In this document: positions 35,397-45,164 of the stretch, in pieces | How positions within the stretch are numbered: position 1 is the first letter of the stretch | Layout: every line of letters begins with the position of its first letter | NCBI GenBank assembly: GCA_963829505.1 | Contig: CAWHIL010000001.1 | Span: 496,001 to 560,000, forward strand | Reading direction: 5' to 3' | Source: Roseiarcus sp963829505 | Lineage (GTDB): Bacteria > Pseudomonadota > Alphaproteobacteria > Rhizobiales > Beijerinckiaceae | Length of the DNA stretch: 64,000 nt | The notes under the pieces: generated by a model | Databases searched by the model: none | The model's input: only the letters and a program-made list of their open reading frames with translations | Told to the model about the DNA's origin: nothing | Made by a program: the position numbers and the translations under genes

Positions 35397-35804
35397 ATGG
35401 ACAACATCATCGCCCGGGTCGCCTCGACGGCGAACCTTTCTCCCGAGGTCGCGCGCAAGACCGTCGCCCTGATCGCCGACTTCATCCAGCGCGAAGCCGC
35501 GGAGGACGGCGTCAAGGACCTGTTCGACAAGGCGCCGGAGCTTCAAGCGATCATCGCCTCGGGGGCGCCGACAGGCGGCGAAGGCATGGGCCTCGGCCTC
35601 AAGGGGCTCATGGGCATCGCCGCCGGCGCGATGGGCGGGGGAGGTCTGATGACGCTCGGCGGCCAGTTGATGACCCTCGGCCTCAGCATGGATCAGGTCC
35701 AGGCCGCGGGCCGCGAGGTGTTCGCCTACGCCCGCGAGGTCGCCGGCGATCAGACGGTGGGCGAAATCGCCGCATCAATTCCTGGCCTGTCTCAATTTAT
35801 CTAG
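35397..35804 (+). CDS. Small glycine-rich protein, possibly DUF2780/DUF2267-like
   Basis: The 135-residue protein begins MDNIIARVASTANLSPEVAR, with a helical N-terminal half (TVALIADFIQREAAEDGVKDLFD). A Gly/Met-rich hydrophobic centre follows (GLKGLMGIAAGAMGGGGLM), and a C-terminal helix ends EIAASIPGLSQFI. The alternation of amphipathic helices and a glycine-rich centre is like small DUF2780- or DUF2267-type proteins, but I cannot confirm a family. A GGGAG site precedes the ATG. The mutA gene starts 36 bases downstream on the same strand, so they may be co-transcribed. Confidence 0.68.
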   Translation: MDNIIARVASTANLSPEVARKTVALIADFIQREAAEDGVKDLFDKAPELQAIIASGAPTGGEGMGLGLKGLMGIAAGAMGGGGLMTLGGQLMTLGLSMDQVQAAGREVFAYAREVAGDQTVGEIAASIPGLSQFI

Positions 35805-35840
35805 GGAGCCCGACGCAGGATTTTCGACGGAGATGGGCTC

Positions 35841-37673
35841 ATGGGCGCCGAGACCGAGGCTTTCCCGGCATGGACCGAGGCCGATTGGCGGAAGGCGGCG
35901 GAAGCGGCGCTGAAGGGCGGGAGCCTCGACAAGCTCGTCACACGGACCGCCGACGGCCTGCGCATCGAGCCAGTCTATCTGCCGGGGGACGGCCCCCGGG
36001 CGGTGCGCTCGGGCGGCGACTGGCAGGTGATCGCGCGCATGGACCATCCCGACGCGCGCGAAGCCAAGGCGCAGGCGCTCGAGGATCTCGCCGGCGGCGC
36101 CAACGGCCTGCAAATCGTGTTCGCAGGCGCGATCGGCGCCTATGGGTTCGGCCTCAAACGGAGCGACCCGGCGACGCTCGCCGCGGCCTTCGACGGCGTC
36201 GCCTTCGACGGCGACGGCGCCGCCCGCTTCGAGCTCGACCTCGGTCCGGAAGGCCCGAGCCAGGCGCTCGCGTTCGCCGCCCATCTGCGCGCCACCGGCG
36301 CCGTGCCCTCGATCAGCGCCGTCTCGTTCGGCCTCGATCCGTTCGCGGCCGCCGCGCGCGGACCCTTTCCCGCCGGCTGGGCCGCCCACCTCAAGCCTTA
36401 CGTCGAGGCGGCCATCGAGCTGAAGGCCGCACGCTTCGCGGGTCCGCTGTTCGTCGCCGACGCTCGCGCGGTCCATGCGGCCGGCGGCTCGGCCAGCCAG
36501 GAACTCGCCTTCGCGCTCGGCGCGGGCGTCAGCCTCATGCGCGCCCTCGCCGACGCCGGGATCTCACCCGCCGACGCCCGCGCCATGATCGCCTTCCGTC
36601 TTGCTGCGGACGCCGAGGAATTTATCGAGATCGCCAAATTCCGGGCGCTCCGGATCGTCTGGGCGCGGGTCGAGGAGGCCTGCGGTCTCGAGCCCGGCGC
36701 CGCCCGCGTTCAGGCCGAGAGCGCGTGGCGGATGATGACGCGGCGCCACCCGTACCTGAACGTGCTGCGCGGAACGATCGCTGCGTTTGCGGCTGGCCTA
36801 GGCGGCGCTGACAGCGTCAGCGTGCTGCCGCACCCGCTCGCCGTCGGTTTCCCGGGCGCCCTCTCGCGGCGGCTCGCGCGCAACGGCCAGCTCGTCCTCC
36901 TGCGCGAATCCCACCTCGGCTTCGTCAACGATCCGGCCGCTGGCGCCGGCGGGTTCGAGGCGCTGACAAAAGAGCTTGCGGAGAAGGGCTGGTCGCTCTT
37001 CCAGGAGATCGAGGGCGAAGGCGGTCTGCCCGCGGCCCTCGCGGAGGGGAGCTTCCAGCGCCAGGTCGCAGAGAATGCGGCGGCGCTGAGACGTGACGTC
37101 GCTCGGATCAAGTCGCCGATCACCGGCGTCAGCGCCCACCCGAAGCTCATCGAGGCTGCGACCGATATTGCGCCCGGCGCGCCGGAGCCGGCAGTGTTCG
37201 CCGCCGCCGAGGGCGCGCTCGCGCCGTTCCGCCTCGCCGAGGCGTTCGAGGCGTTGCGCGACAAATCGGACGCTCTGCTGCAAAACACCGAGGCCCGGCC
37301 GAGAGCCTATCTCGTCGCGATCGGGCCCGAGCCCGCGCATCGCGGCCGCGTCGGCTTCATGCGCGAATGGTTCGAGACGGGCGGCATCGAGCCCGTCTAC
37401 GATGGCGAGGCGGCGACGCCTGAGGATGCGGTCGCCAGGCTCGCGGCGAGCGGCGCGGAGTTCGCGTGCCTTTGCAGCGACGACAAGACCTACGCCGCGC
37501 GCGCCGCGGAATTCGCTGCTGCGGTCAAGGGGCATGTGAAGGTCCTGATGCTCGCCGGACGTCCGGGCGACCTCGAGGCGAGCTTGCGCGAGGCCGGCCT
37601 TGACGAATTCGTCTTCATGGGCGGCGACGCCGTCGCCGCGCTGAAGGGTCTCTACAAGAAAGTCGCGCCTTAG
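35841..37673 (+). CDS. mutA: Methylmalonyl-CoA mutase small (non-catalytic) subunit
   Basis: MutA is the structural partner of the B12-dependent mutase that interconverts methylmalonyl-CoA and succinyl-CoA. The 610-residue protein opens FPAWTEADWRKAAEAALKG and carries subunit-typical stretches: EFIEIAKFRALRIVWARVEEA, TRRHPYLNVLRGTIAAFAAGLGGADSV near residue 300, and ESHLGFVNDPAAGAG near 360. The C-terminal domain (RVGFMREWFETGGIEPV) is cobalamin-binding-like but lacks the DxHxxG histidine motif, as expected for this subunit. It is 19 bases upstream of mutB. Confidence 0.93.
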   Translation: MGAETEAFPAWTEADWRKAAEAALKGGSLDKLVTRTADGLRIEPVYLPGDGPRAVRSGGDWQVIARMDHPDAREAKAQALEDLAGGANGLQIVFAGAIGAYGFGLKRSDPATLAAAFDGVAFDGDGAARFELDLGPEGPSQALAFAAHLRATGAVPSISAVSFGLDPFAAAARGPFPAGWAAHLKPYVEAAIELKAARFAGPLFVADARAVHAAGGSASQELAFALGAGVSLMRALADAGISPADARAMIAFRLAADAEEFIEIAKFRALRIVWARVEEACGLEPGAARVQAESAWRMMTRRHPYLNVLRGTIAAFAAGLGGADSVSVLPHPLAVGFPGALSRRLARNGQLVLLRESHLGFVNDPAAGAGGFEALTKELAEKGWSLFQEIEGEGGLPAALAEGSFQRQVAENAAALRRDVARIKSPITGVSAHPKLIEAATDIAPGAPEPAVFAAAEGALAPFRLAEAFEALRDKSDALLQNTEARPRAYLVAIGPEPAHRGRVGFMREWFETGGIEPVYDGEAATPEDAVARLAASGAEFACLCSDDKTYAARAAEFAAAVKGHVKVLMLAGRPGDLEASLREAGLDEFVFMGGDAVAALKGLYKKVAP

Positions 37674-37692
37674 AGCCGCGCGGGAGGGCGCC

Positions 37693-39849
37693 ATGGGACG
37701 GATCCCGAATTTCTCGAAAGTCGCGTTCTCCATCCCGGCAAAGCTGCCGGGCGCGGGCGAAACGCAAGCCTGGTCGACGCCGGAAGGGATCGAGGTCAAG
37801 TCGTACTACGACGAGACCGATCGGGCCGGGCTCGATCTGTCGCACGAGTGGCCGGGCCTTGCGCCCTACCTGCGCGGTCCCTATCCGACGATGTACGTCG
37901 CCCGTCCCTGGACCGTTCGCCAGTACGCCGGCTTCTCGACCGCGGAGAAGTCGAACGCCTTCTACCGCGCCAACCTCGCCGGCGGCCAGAAAGGCCTTTC
38001 GATCGCCTTCGATCTCGCGACCCACCGCGGCTACGATTCCGACCATCCGCGCGTCGCGGGCGACGTCGGCATGGCGGGCGTGGCGATCAATTCGATCTAC
38101 GACATGCGCACCCTGTTCTCCGGCATCCCGCTCGATGCGATGAGCGTGTCGATGACGATGAACGGCGCGGTGCTGCCGGTGATGGCGCTCTACATCGTCG
38201 CCGCCGAGGAGCAGGGCGTCCCGATGGAGAAGCTGACCGGGACCATTCAGAACGACATTCTGAAAGAGTTCATGGTCCGCAACACCTACATCTACCCGCC
38301 GGCCGCCTCGATGCGGATCATCTCCGACATTTTCGCCTTCACCGCGAAAAACATGCCGAAGTTCAACTCGATCTCGATCTCCGGCTATCACATGCAGGAG
38401 GCGGGGGCGACGCAGGACCTCGAGCTCGCCTACACCCTCGCCGACGGCATCGAATACATCCGCGCCGGCGTCGCTTCGGGCATGAACGTCGACCAGTTCG
38501 CGCCCCGGCTGTCGTTCTTCTGGGCGATCGGCACGAACTTCTTCATGGAAATCGCCAAGATGCGCGCCGCGCGCAAGCTCTGGGCCGGGATCGTCAAGGG
38601 GTTCGGCGCGAAGTCTGACAAGTCGCTGCCGCTGCGCACCCACAGCCAGACCTCGGGCTGGTCGCTGACCGCCCAGGACCCGGACAACAACATCGTCCGC
38701 ACCCAGATCGAGGCGATGGCGGCGACGCAAGGGCACACCCAGTCCTTGCACACCAACGCGCTCGACGAAGCGATCGCGTTGCCGACGCCGTTCTCGGCGC
38801 GCATCGCCCGCAACACCCAGCTCTTCCTCATCGAGGAGAGCGGCACGACCAAGATCATCGATCCGTGGGGCGGCTCCTACTACGTCGAGCGTCTGACCGC
38901 CGAGCTCGCCCGGCGCGCGCAAAGCCACATCGACGAGATCGAATCGCACGGCGGCATGGCCAAGGCGATCGAGCAGGGCGTGCCGAAGCGCCGCATCGAG
39001 GAGGCGGCCGCGCGGACCCAGGCGCGCATCAATTCCGGCCGCCAGACCGTGATCGGGGTCAACGCCTTCCAGCCCAACGTCGAGCGTGAGATCAACGTCC
39101 TCAAGGTCGACGCGGGCGAAGTGCGCGCGATGCAGATCGAGAAGCTGAAGCAGTTGCGCGCCGAGCGGGACGAGGCGAAGACTCAAGCCGCGCTCGAGGC
39201 CCTGACCGCCGGCGCCGCCGGACACGCGAACCTCCTCGAACTCTCGGTCGCCGCGGCGCGCGCCAAGGCGACGGTCGGCGAGATTTCGTTCGCCATGGAG
39301 AAGGTGTTCGGCCGGCACGTCGCCGAGATCCACGCGATTTCCGGCGTCTATCTCGCGGAATCGGGCGAAAACACCGAGGCCAATGCGCGCGTCATGTCGA
39401 TGGCGCGCGCCTTCGAGGAGAACGCCGGGCGCCGTCCGCGCATCCTGGTCGCAAAACTCGGGCAGGACGGGCACGACCGCGGCCAGAAGATCATCGCCTC
39501 CGGTTTCGCCGATCTCGGCTTCGACGTGAAGATCGGGCCGCTATTTGCGACCCCGGAAGAGGTGGCCGAACTCGCCGCCAGGGAAAAGGTCGACATTGTC
39601 GGCGTCTCCTCGCTCGCCGCCGGGCATCTGACGCTCACTCCCGCCCTCAAGAAGGCGCTCGGCGGCGTCGGGCTCAAGGACGTCATGATCGTCGTCGGCG
39701 GCGTGATCCCCGAGCAGGACTTCGCGCCTTTGCGCGCAGCCGGCGCCGACGCGATCTTCCCGCCCGGCACTGTCGTTCCGGAGGCGGCTCAGTCGCTGAT
39801 AGAGCGGCTGAACGAGCGGCTCGGCTTCAGCCAGCGCGCCCCGGCTTAG
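37693..39849 (+). CDS. mutB: Methylmalonyl-CoA mutase large (catalytic) subunit
   Basis: MutB catalyses the adenosylcobalamin-dependent rearrangement between methylmalonyl-CoA and succinyl-CoA, used in propionate and, in some relatives, ethylmalonyl-CoA metabolism. The 718-residue protein has the substrate barrel (GPYPTMYVARPWTVRQYAGF near residue 60, SIAFDLATHRGYDSDHPRV near 100, RTHSQTSGWSLTAQDP near 315). The C-terminal B12 domain has the base-off motif GQDGHDRGQK near 591, plus GVSSLAAGHLTL. The ATG at 37693 follows GGGAGGGCGCC. It forms an operon with mutA. Confidence 0.97.
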   Translation: MGRIPNFSKVAFSIPAKLPGAGETQAWSTPEGIEVKSYYDETDRAGLDLSHEWPGLAPYLRGPYPTMYVARPWTVRQYAGFSTAEKSNAFYRANLAGGQKGLSIAFDLATHRGYDSDHPRVAGDVGMAGVAINSIYDMRTLFSGIPLDAMSVSMTMNGAVLPVMALYIVAAEEQGVPMEKLTGTIQNDILKEFMVRNTYIYPPAASMRIISDIFAFTAKNMPKFNSISISGYHMQEAGATQDLELAYTLADGIEYIRAGVASGMNVDQFAPRLSFFWAIGTNFFMEIAKMRAARKLWAGIVKGFGAKSDKSLPLRTHSQTSGWSLTAQDPDNNIVRTQIEAMAATQGHTQSLHTNALDEAIALPTPFSARIARNTQLFLIEESGTTKIIDPWGGSYYVERLTAELARRAQSHIDEIESHGGMAKAIEQGVPKRRIEEAAARTQARINSGRQTVIGVNAFQPNVEREINVLKVDAGEVRAMQIEKLKQLRAERDEAKTQAALEALTAGAAGHANLLELSVAAARAKATVGEISFAMEKVFGRHVAEIHAISGVYLAESGENTEANARVMSMARAFEENAGRRPRILVAKLGQDGHDRGQKIIASGFADLGFDVKIGPLFATPEEVAELAAREKVDIVGVSSLAAGHLTLTPALKKALGGVGLKDVMIVVGGVIPEQDFAPLRAAGADAIFPPGTVVPEAAQSLIERLNERLGFSQRAPA

Positions 39850-40066
39850 AGCTTTCGTAACGCCGGAGCCAAAACCGCGCTGCGCAAGCTTGAACTCGAC
39901 GGGGTCTGTGCAGAAGTATTTCTGGCGCGTTCGAGGGCCATCGGGGCGGCTCGCACGCCATTCGCGGGCCCCGACGCAGTTTGCCGCAGGCAGGGAGAAC
40001 CGGGTCCGCCGCGATCGAAAACGCGACGGCTCGGGCCTGTGGGCCAGGGAGGGAGGGGGCGGCGCG

Positions 40067-41119
40067 ATGGCGTCGAGCGCCAACGGGCGAGGCCAGCGAA
40101 CCCGCAAACTCGTAACCCGCCGGGGCGTCGAGTTGAGCTTCACCGAACTCGGCTTCGGCGGCGCGCCGCTCGGCAATCTCTATCGGCCGATGACCGAAAG
40201 AGAAGCGCGGCTGATGATGGACGCCGTCTGGGCGACCGGCTGCCGCTACTTCGACACCGCGCCCCTGTACGGCCTCGGGCTGTCCGAGACCCGCCTGAAC
40301 GGCTTCCTGCGCGAGAAGCCGCGCGGCGCCTTTCTCCTCTCGACCAAGGTCGGCCGTCTGCTGCACGTCTGCGCCCCTGACGAGCGGGCGCGCGCCAACG
40401 CCTTCTTCGAGACGCCGTCGCGGCGCGAACGCTTCGACTATTCCTACGACGGCGTGATGCGCTCGCTCGAATTCTCGCTCGAGCGGCTGGGGCTCGATTC
40501 GATCGACATCGTGTTCGCCCACGACGTCGATCTGACGACGCATGCGCACAGAGACGCGGTCGACTGTCACCTCGCCGATTTCATGAAGGGCGGCTATCGG
40601 GCGCTCGACGAACTGCGCTCGGCGGGAACGATCAAGGCGATCGGCGCGGGCGTCAACGAATGGGAGGCGGCCGAGGAGTTCGCACGCGCCGGCGACTTCG
40701 ACGTCTTCATGCTCGCGGGCCGCTACACGCTTCTCGAGCAGGAGGCGTTGACGAGTTTCTTGCCTCTCTGTCAGGAGAAGGGGATCGGCGTCGTCGTCGG
40801 CAGTCCGTTCAATTCAGGCATCCTGGCGACGGGGATCAAGGCTGAGGCGCGCTACAATTACAGGCTCGCGCCGGACGCCGTGAAGGAGCGCGTGCAAAAG
40901 ATCCATGAGGTCTGCAAGGCCTATCGCGTCAAGCTGCCGGAGGCCGCCTTGCGTTTTCCGCTCGGACATCCGGCAGTCGTCAGCGTCGCCCCCGGCTCGC
41001 AGCGCGCAAGCGAAGCCAAGCGCAACGCGGCGATGATGGCTGCGAAGATCCCGCCGGCGCTGTGGCGGACGCTCAAGGCCGAGAAGCTCATTCGCGAGGA
41101 CGCGCCGACGCCGAAGTGA
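40067..41119 (+). CDS. Aldo/keto reductase, aldose-1-dehydrogenase-like
   Basis: The 350-residue NAD(P)-dependent TIM-barrel enzyme begins its domain at LSFTELGFGGAPLGNLYRP. Catalytic residues are expected in CRYFDTAPLYGLGLSETRLN (Asp and Tyr), FLLSTKVGRLL (Lys) and DIVFAHDVD (His). GIGVVVGSPFNSGILATG near residue 240 is typical of the D-threo-aldose 1-dehydrogenase (fucose/galactose dehydrogenase) branch, which also includes pyridoxal 4-dehydrogenase. The exact substrate is not predictable. I chose the ATG at 40067, preceded by GGGAGGGGGCGG. It is convergent with fhs. Confidence 0.88.
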   Translation: MASSANGRGQRTRKLVTRRGVELSFTELGFGGAPLGNLYRPMTEREARLMMDAVWATGCRYFDTAPLYGLGLSETRLNGFLREKPRGAFLLSTKVGRLLHVCAPDERARANAFFETPSRRERFDYSYDGVMRSLEFSLERLGLDSIDIVFAHDVDLTTHAHRDAVDCHLADFMKGGYRALDELRSAGTIKAIGAGVNEWEAAEEFARAGDFDVFMLAGRYTLLEQEALTSFLPLCQEKGIGVVVGSPFNSGILATGIKAEARYNYRLAPDAVKERVQKIHEVCKAYRVKLPEAALRFPLGHPAVVSVAPGSQRASEAKRNAAMMAAKIPPALWRTLKAEKLIREDAPTPK

Positions 41120-41126
41120 CGGGTCT

Positions 41127-42802
41127 TTAGAACAGGCCCTCGATCTCGCCGCCAACGACGCGGATGCGTTCAGCGGCGGGGCGCCGCGGCAGCCCGGGCA
41201 TGGTTCGGATGTCGCCCATGAGGACGACGACGAAGCCCGCGCCGGCCCGCAGGCTCACGTCCCTGACCGTGACGTTGAAGCCGGTGGGCGCGCCGAGACG
41301 GCCGGGCGCGTCAGAAAACGAGTATTGGGTCTTCGCGACGCAGATCGGCAGCGCCCCGAAGCCTTCGGCCTCGAGAACGTCGAACTTCGCCCGCGCGCCG
41401 GCGTCGGCGAGGACGTCGTCGGCGCCGTAGATCTCGCGGGCGATGGCGCGCGTCTTTTCCCAGAGGGTGAGGTCGTCGGGATAGAGCGGCTGGAACTGCG
41501 AACGCGGCGAGTCGGCGATCTCGGCCACGGCATGGGCGAGTTCCTCCGCGCCCGCTCCGCCACGCGCCCAGTGCTCGCAGACGACAACCTTGAGGCCGAA
41601 CCGCTCGCTGACCGTCCTCTTGACGAGATCGAGCTCGGCCTCGGTGTCGGCGTCGAACCGGTTGAGCGCGACCACGACCGGAACGCCGAACTTGTGGACG
41701 TTGGCGACATGCCGCGCCAGATTGGCGAGGCCCGACTTGAGCGCGGCGAGATTTTCGGCCGCCAGCGCGTCGGCCGCAACCCCGCCATGCATCTTGAGCG
41801 CCCGCGACCGTCGCCACGAGAACCGCGGCTGCCGGCTTCAGCCCGGCCTTGCGGCACTTGATGTCGAAGAACTTCTCCGCGCCGAGGTCCGCGCCAAATC
41901 CCGCTTCGGTCACGACGTAGTCGGCGAGCTTCAGCGCGGCCCTGGTCGCCACGACCGAGTTGCAGCCATGCGCGATGTTGGCGAACGGGCCGCCGTGCAC
42001 GAACGCCGGCGTGCCTTCGAGCGTCTGCACGAGATTGGGCTTGATGGCGTCCTTGAGCAGCGCCGTCATCGCGCCGTCGGCCTTGAGCTCGCGCGGCCGT
42101 CACCGGCGTCTTGTCGCGCGTGCGGGCGACGATCATGCGGCCGAGCCGCGCTTCGAGGTCGTCGATGTCGTCGGCGAGACAGAAGATCGCCATCACCTCG
42201 GAGGCGACGGTGATGTCGAAGCCGTCTCGCGCGCGGAAAGCCGTTGGCGGGCCGCCGAGTCCGACGACGATCTCTCGCAGGGCGCGGTCGTTCATGTCGA
42301 GCGCCCGCCGCCAGGCGATCCGGCGCGTGTCGAGCCGAGCGCATTGCCCCAGTAGACGTGGTTGTCGATGCATCGCCGCGAGCAGATTGTGCGCCGAGGT
42401 GATCGCGTGAAAGTCGCCGGTGAAATGCAGATTGATGTCGTCCATCGGCACGACCTGGGCGAGGCCGCCGCCCGCCGCGCCGCCCTTCATGCCGAAGCAG
42501 GGGCCGAGCGACGGCTCGCGCAGGCAGATGATCGCCTTGCGGCCGATGCGGTTGAGCGCGTCGCCGAGGCCGACCGTCGTCGTCGTCTTGCCTTCGCCCG
42601 CCGGCGTCGGGCTGATCGCGGTCACGAGGATGAGCTTGCCGTCCTGGCGCTCGGCCGCCGCCTTGCGCAGAAAATCCGGCTCGATCTTGGCGATCCACTG
42701 GCCGTACGGCTGCAGGGCGTCCCCGGGGACGCCGAGCGCGCCCCCGATCTCCGCAATGGGCTTCAGCCTCGCGGCGCGAGCGATTTCGATGTCCGAGCGC
42801 AT
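41127..42802 (-). CDS. fhs: Formate-tetrahydrofolate ligase (multiply frameshifted)
   Basis: Fhs makes 10-formyl-THF from formate, THF and ATP. The N-terminal part has the P-loop region TPAGEGKTTTTVGLGDALNR near residue 68 and PSLGPCFGMKGGAAGGGLAQ. The middle frame carries EGTPAFVHGGPFANIAHGCNS. The C-terminal frame runs MHGGVAADALAAENLAALKSG through PGLPRRPAAERI. Four indels are needed: insertions near 42370, 42095 and 41805, and a deletion near 42333. Correcting them gives 557 residues, the family length. Either one poorly sequenced stretch or a decaying gene would explain this. The intact conserved blocks between the breaks favour error. Confidence 0.9.
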
Positions 42803-43053
42803 CCGTTCCCCGCGTTCGTTGTCGTTCGTTCCTTCCACTCTCCCGCGTCGATTGGCAAGACGGCCCCCGAACGCACGGAGTTCGGAAACGCCTTTGCCGC
42901 CGCCGGCGGCCCGCGGAGATTGCACGATTGCGCCTTCGCAATTCTCGATATGCCCGGCCTCGTCCTTCATCGCTGCCGAGCGCCCCGTTCGGTTGCCTCG
43001 CGTCGGCGCATCCCCTAAACCGGCGCGCAACGCCTGTCTCAAACTGAGGCCCT

Positions 43054-43848
43054 ATGATCCGCTCCGCCCTGATGACCGTGATGACCGCCGCCGCGATCAA
43101 GGCCGGGCGGGGCCTGAAGCGCGACTTCGGCGAGATCGGCAATCTGCAGGTGTCGATGAAGGGTCCCGGCGACTTCGTCAGCCTCGCCGACCGGCGGGCG
43201 GAAAAGACCCTCTACGAGGAGCTCGCCAAGGCGCGGCCCGGCTACGGCTTCGTCATGGAGGAAAGCGGCAAGGTCGAGGGGACCGACAAGAGCCACACCT
43301 GGCACGTCGACCCGCTCGACGCCACCACCAACTTCCTGCACGCCATTCCGATCTTCGCCGTCTCGATCGCGCTCGAGCGCGACGGCCAGATCGTGGCGGG
43401 CGTGATCTACAATCCGGCCGACGACGAGATGTACGTGACCGAGAAGGGCCAGGGCGCGTTCGGAAGCAACCGTCGCCTGAGGGTCGCGCAGCGCACCGAC
43501 CTGTCGCAGGCGATTTTCGGCTGCGGCGTCCCGCATCTCGGCAAGGCGCCGCAGCATCCCCGCTTCAAGGCCGAGCTGGCGGCGGTGATGGCGCGGGTCG
43601 TCAACGTGCGCCGGATGGGCTGCGCCTCGCTCGACCTCGCCTATGTCGCCGCCGGCCGCTTCGACGCCTTCTGGGAGCGGGGCTTGAACTCCTGGGACAT
43701 CGCCGCCGGCGCCCTCCTCATCCGCGAGGCGGGCGGGTTCGTCAGCGACGCGGACGGCGCGCCCGACTTTCTCGCCACCGGCTCGATCTGCGGCGGCAAC
43801 GAGATCATGCACCGCGAGTGTCTGGCGCTCCTCAAGGCCGCAGCCTGA
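43054..43848 (+). CDS. suhB: Inositol monophosphatase family protein
   Basis: The 264-residue protein belongs to the Mg-dependent IMPase family, in bacteria often SuhB with roles in inositol phosphate hydrolysis and ribosome biogenesis. Metal ligands are expected in GYGFVMEESGK near residue 65 (Glu) and HVDPLDATTNFLHAIP near 85, and the C-terminal motif SWDIAAGALLIREAGG near 210 (Asp). The usual motif is DPLDGTTNF, whereas here the Gly is Ala. The rest is family-normal. The ATG at 43054 gives a normal leader. No operon partner is clear. Confidence 0.9.
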   Translation: MIRSALMTVMTAAAIKAGRGLKRDFGEIGNLQVSMKGPGDFVSLADRRAEKTLYEELAKARPGYGFVMEESGKVEGTDKSHTWHVDPLDATTNFLHAIPIFAVSIALERDGQIVAGVIYNPADDEMYVTEKGQGAFGSNRRLRVAQRTDLSQAIFGCGVPHLGKAPQHPRFKAELAAVMARVVNVRRMGCASLDLAYVAAGRFDAFWERGLNSWDIAAGALLIREAGGFVSDADGAPDFLATGSICGGNEIMHRECLALLKAAA

Positions 43849-43933
43849 TCCCGCCGGTCCGTCCTCGCGGCGGCGCTGGCGCGTTCCCCTTCGCTTCGTG
43901 CTAGAGGGGGCGCCTCGGGTTTGGGGAGATTTC

Positions 43934-44356
43934 ATGTCGGCTGGGTTGATTGCGCTCGTCTTCGCCGCCGCCTTCGCGGGCGCGGCGATCTACGTGAACC
44001 GGGTCGAGCAGCCGGCCCGGCTGCTGCTCGACGATCAGGCGCTTCTCTCGGAATGGGGGCCGAGCGACCGCCGCGGCGTGGCGTTGCTTGCGGGCTTCGC
44101 CCTCGTCTCGGCGATCGCGGCCTTCGTCGCCTATTTCGACAGCCAGGACGTGCGCTACGTGTTCGGCGCGCTGATCATCATCGCGAGCTGGCCATACGCC
44201 TTCTTCGTCATGGCGCCCCTCAACAATCAGATCCTGGCGCTGCACGGGCCGGACGTCGGAGCGGCGCGCGCGCTCGTCAGGCAATGGGGCTTTGTCGAGG
44301 CCGGGTTTGCCGCGATCGGCGTCGCCGCGGTCGCGACGTTCCTGTGGATCTTGTGA
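43934..44356 (+). CDS. DUF1772-like small membrane protein
   Basis: The 140-residue protein has four hydrophobic segments (LIALVFAAAFAGAAIYV, VALLAGFALVSAIAAFVAYF, YVFGALIIIASWPYAFFVM, FAAIGVAAVATFLWIL). Between them are NRVEQPARLLL and APLNNQILAL, which fit the DUF1772 (anthrone oxygenase-like) pattern where Asn residues punctuate the loops. The function is unknown. I chose the ATG at 43934 after GGGGAGATTTC. Its stop overlaps the GTG of cobS, so the two are coupled. Confidence 0.8.
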   Translation: MSAGLIALVFAAAFAGAAIYVNRVEQPARLLLDDQALLSEWGPSDRRGVALLAGFALVSAIAAFVAYFDSQDVRYVFGALIIIASWPYAFFVMAPLNNQILALHGPDVGAARALVRQWGFVEAGFAAIGVAAVATFLWIL

Positions 44357-45153
44357 GGCCCGCGCAGTCGCTCGGGCGCGACGTCGCGGACGCGCTGCGC
44401 TTCTTCACGGTTCTTCCGCTGTCCGGGCGCGAGGCCCGAGACTTCGCCTTCGAGCGCTTCGCCTTCGAGCGCTTCGCCTGGGCTGCGCCGGTCGCCGGCG
44501 CCGCCGTCGGGCTCGTCGGCGCGCTGACGCTCGCGGTCGCGGACGGGATCGGGCTTCCGCCCTTCGTCGCCGCGACGCTCGCGGTCGCGAGCCTGATCGG
44601 CGCCGCGGGCGGCCTGCACGAGGACGGGCTCGCCGACGTCGCCGACGGCTTCGGCGGCGGGCGGGGCCGGGAGCAGAAGCTCGCCATCATGCGCGACAGC
44701 CGCATCGGCGCGTTCGGCGCGGCGGCGCTGGCGCTCTCGCTCATGGTTCGGGTCGGAGCGCTCTCGGCGCTGATCCCGTTGGGCCTTAAGATCGCAGCCG
44801 GCGGGCTCGTCCTTGCGGCGGCCGCGTCGCGCGCGGGCGCGCTCGTTCCCCTCGCGCTTCTGTCGCCCGCCCGCCCGGACGGCGCGGGCGCCGCCGCGGG
44901 ACGGCTGCCCACGCCAAGCCTCGGCCGCGCCTGGGGCGTGGCGCTCATGCTCGCCCTCGTCGTCGGGCTCGCCGCCACCGGCCTTCAGGCGGCGCTCGTT
45001 GCGCTCGTCGGGGCCGCGGCCGGCGCCGCCGCGATGACCGCGCTCGCGCGGCGCCAGATCGGCGGCCAGACCGGCGACGTCGCGGGCGCGGCGCAGCAAT
45101 GGGCCGAGATCGCCGCGCTCTGCGGCCTTCTCATTGGCCAGCCGCAGGCTTAA
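44353..45153 (+). CDS. cobS: Adenosylcobinamide-GDP ribazoletransferase (cobalamin synthase)
   Basis: CobS joins adenosylcobinamide-GDP to alpha-ribazole in the last part of B12 synthesis, in the inner membrane. The 266-residue protein has ALRFFTVLPLSG near residue 15. The key motif AAGGLHEDGLADVADGFGGG near residue 85 holds the conserved Asp residues, and KLAIMRDSRIGAFG near 115 is also conserved. QIGGQTGDVAGAAQQWAEI ends the protein. GTG at 44353 overlaps the previous stop. Residues ~31-40 contain a tandem duplication (FAFERFAFER). B12 is needed by MutB in this window. Confidence 0.93.
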   Translation: MRPAQSLGRDVADALRFFTVLPLSGREARDFAFERFAFERFAWAAPVAGAAVGLVGALTLAVADGIGLPPFVAATLAVASLIGAAGGLHEDGLADVADGFGGGRGREQKLAIMRDSRIGAFGAAALALSLMVRVGALSALIPLGLKIAAGGLVLAAAASRAGALVPLALLSPARPDGAGAAAGRLPTPSLGRAWGVALMLALVVGLAATGLQAALVALVGAAAGAAAMTALARRQIGGQTGDVAGAAQQWAEIAALCGLLIGQPQA

Positions 45154-45164
45154 GTGAGCGGCCA

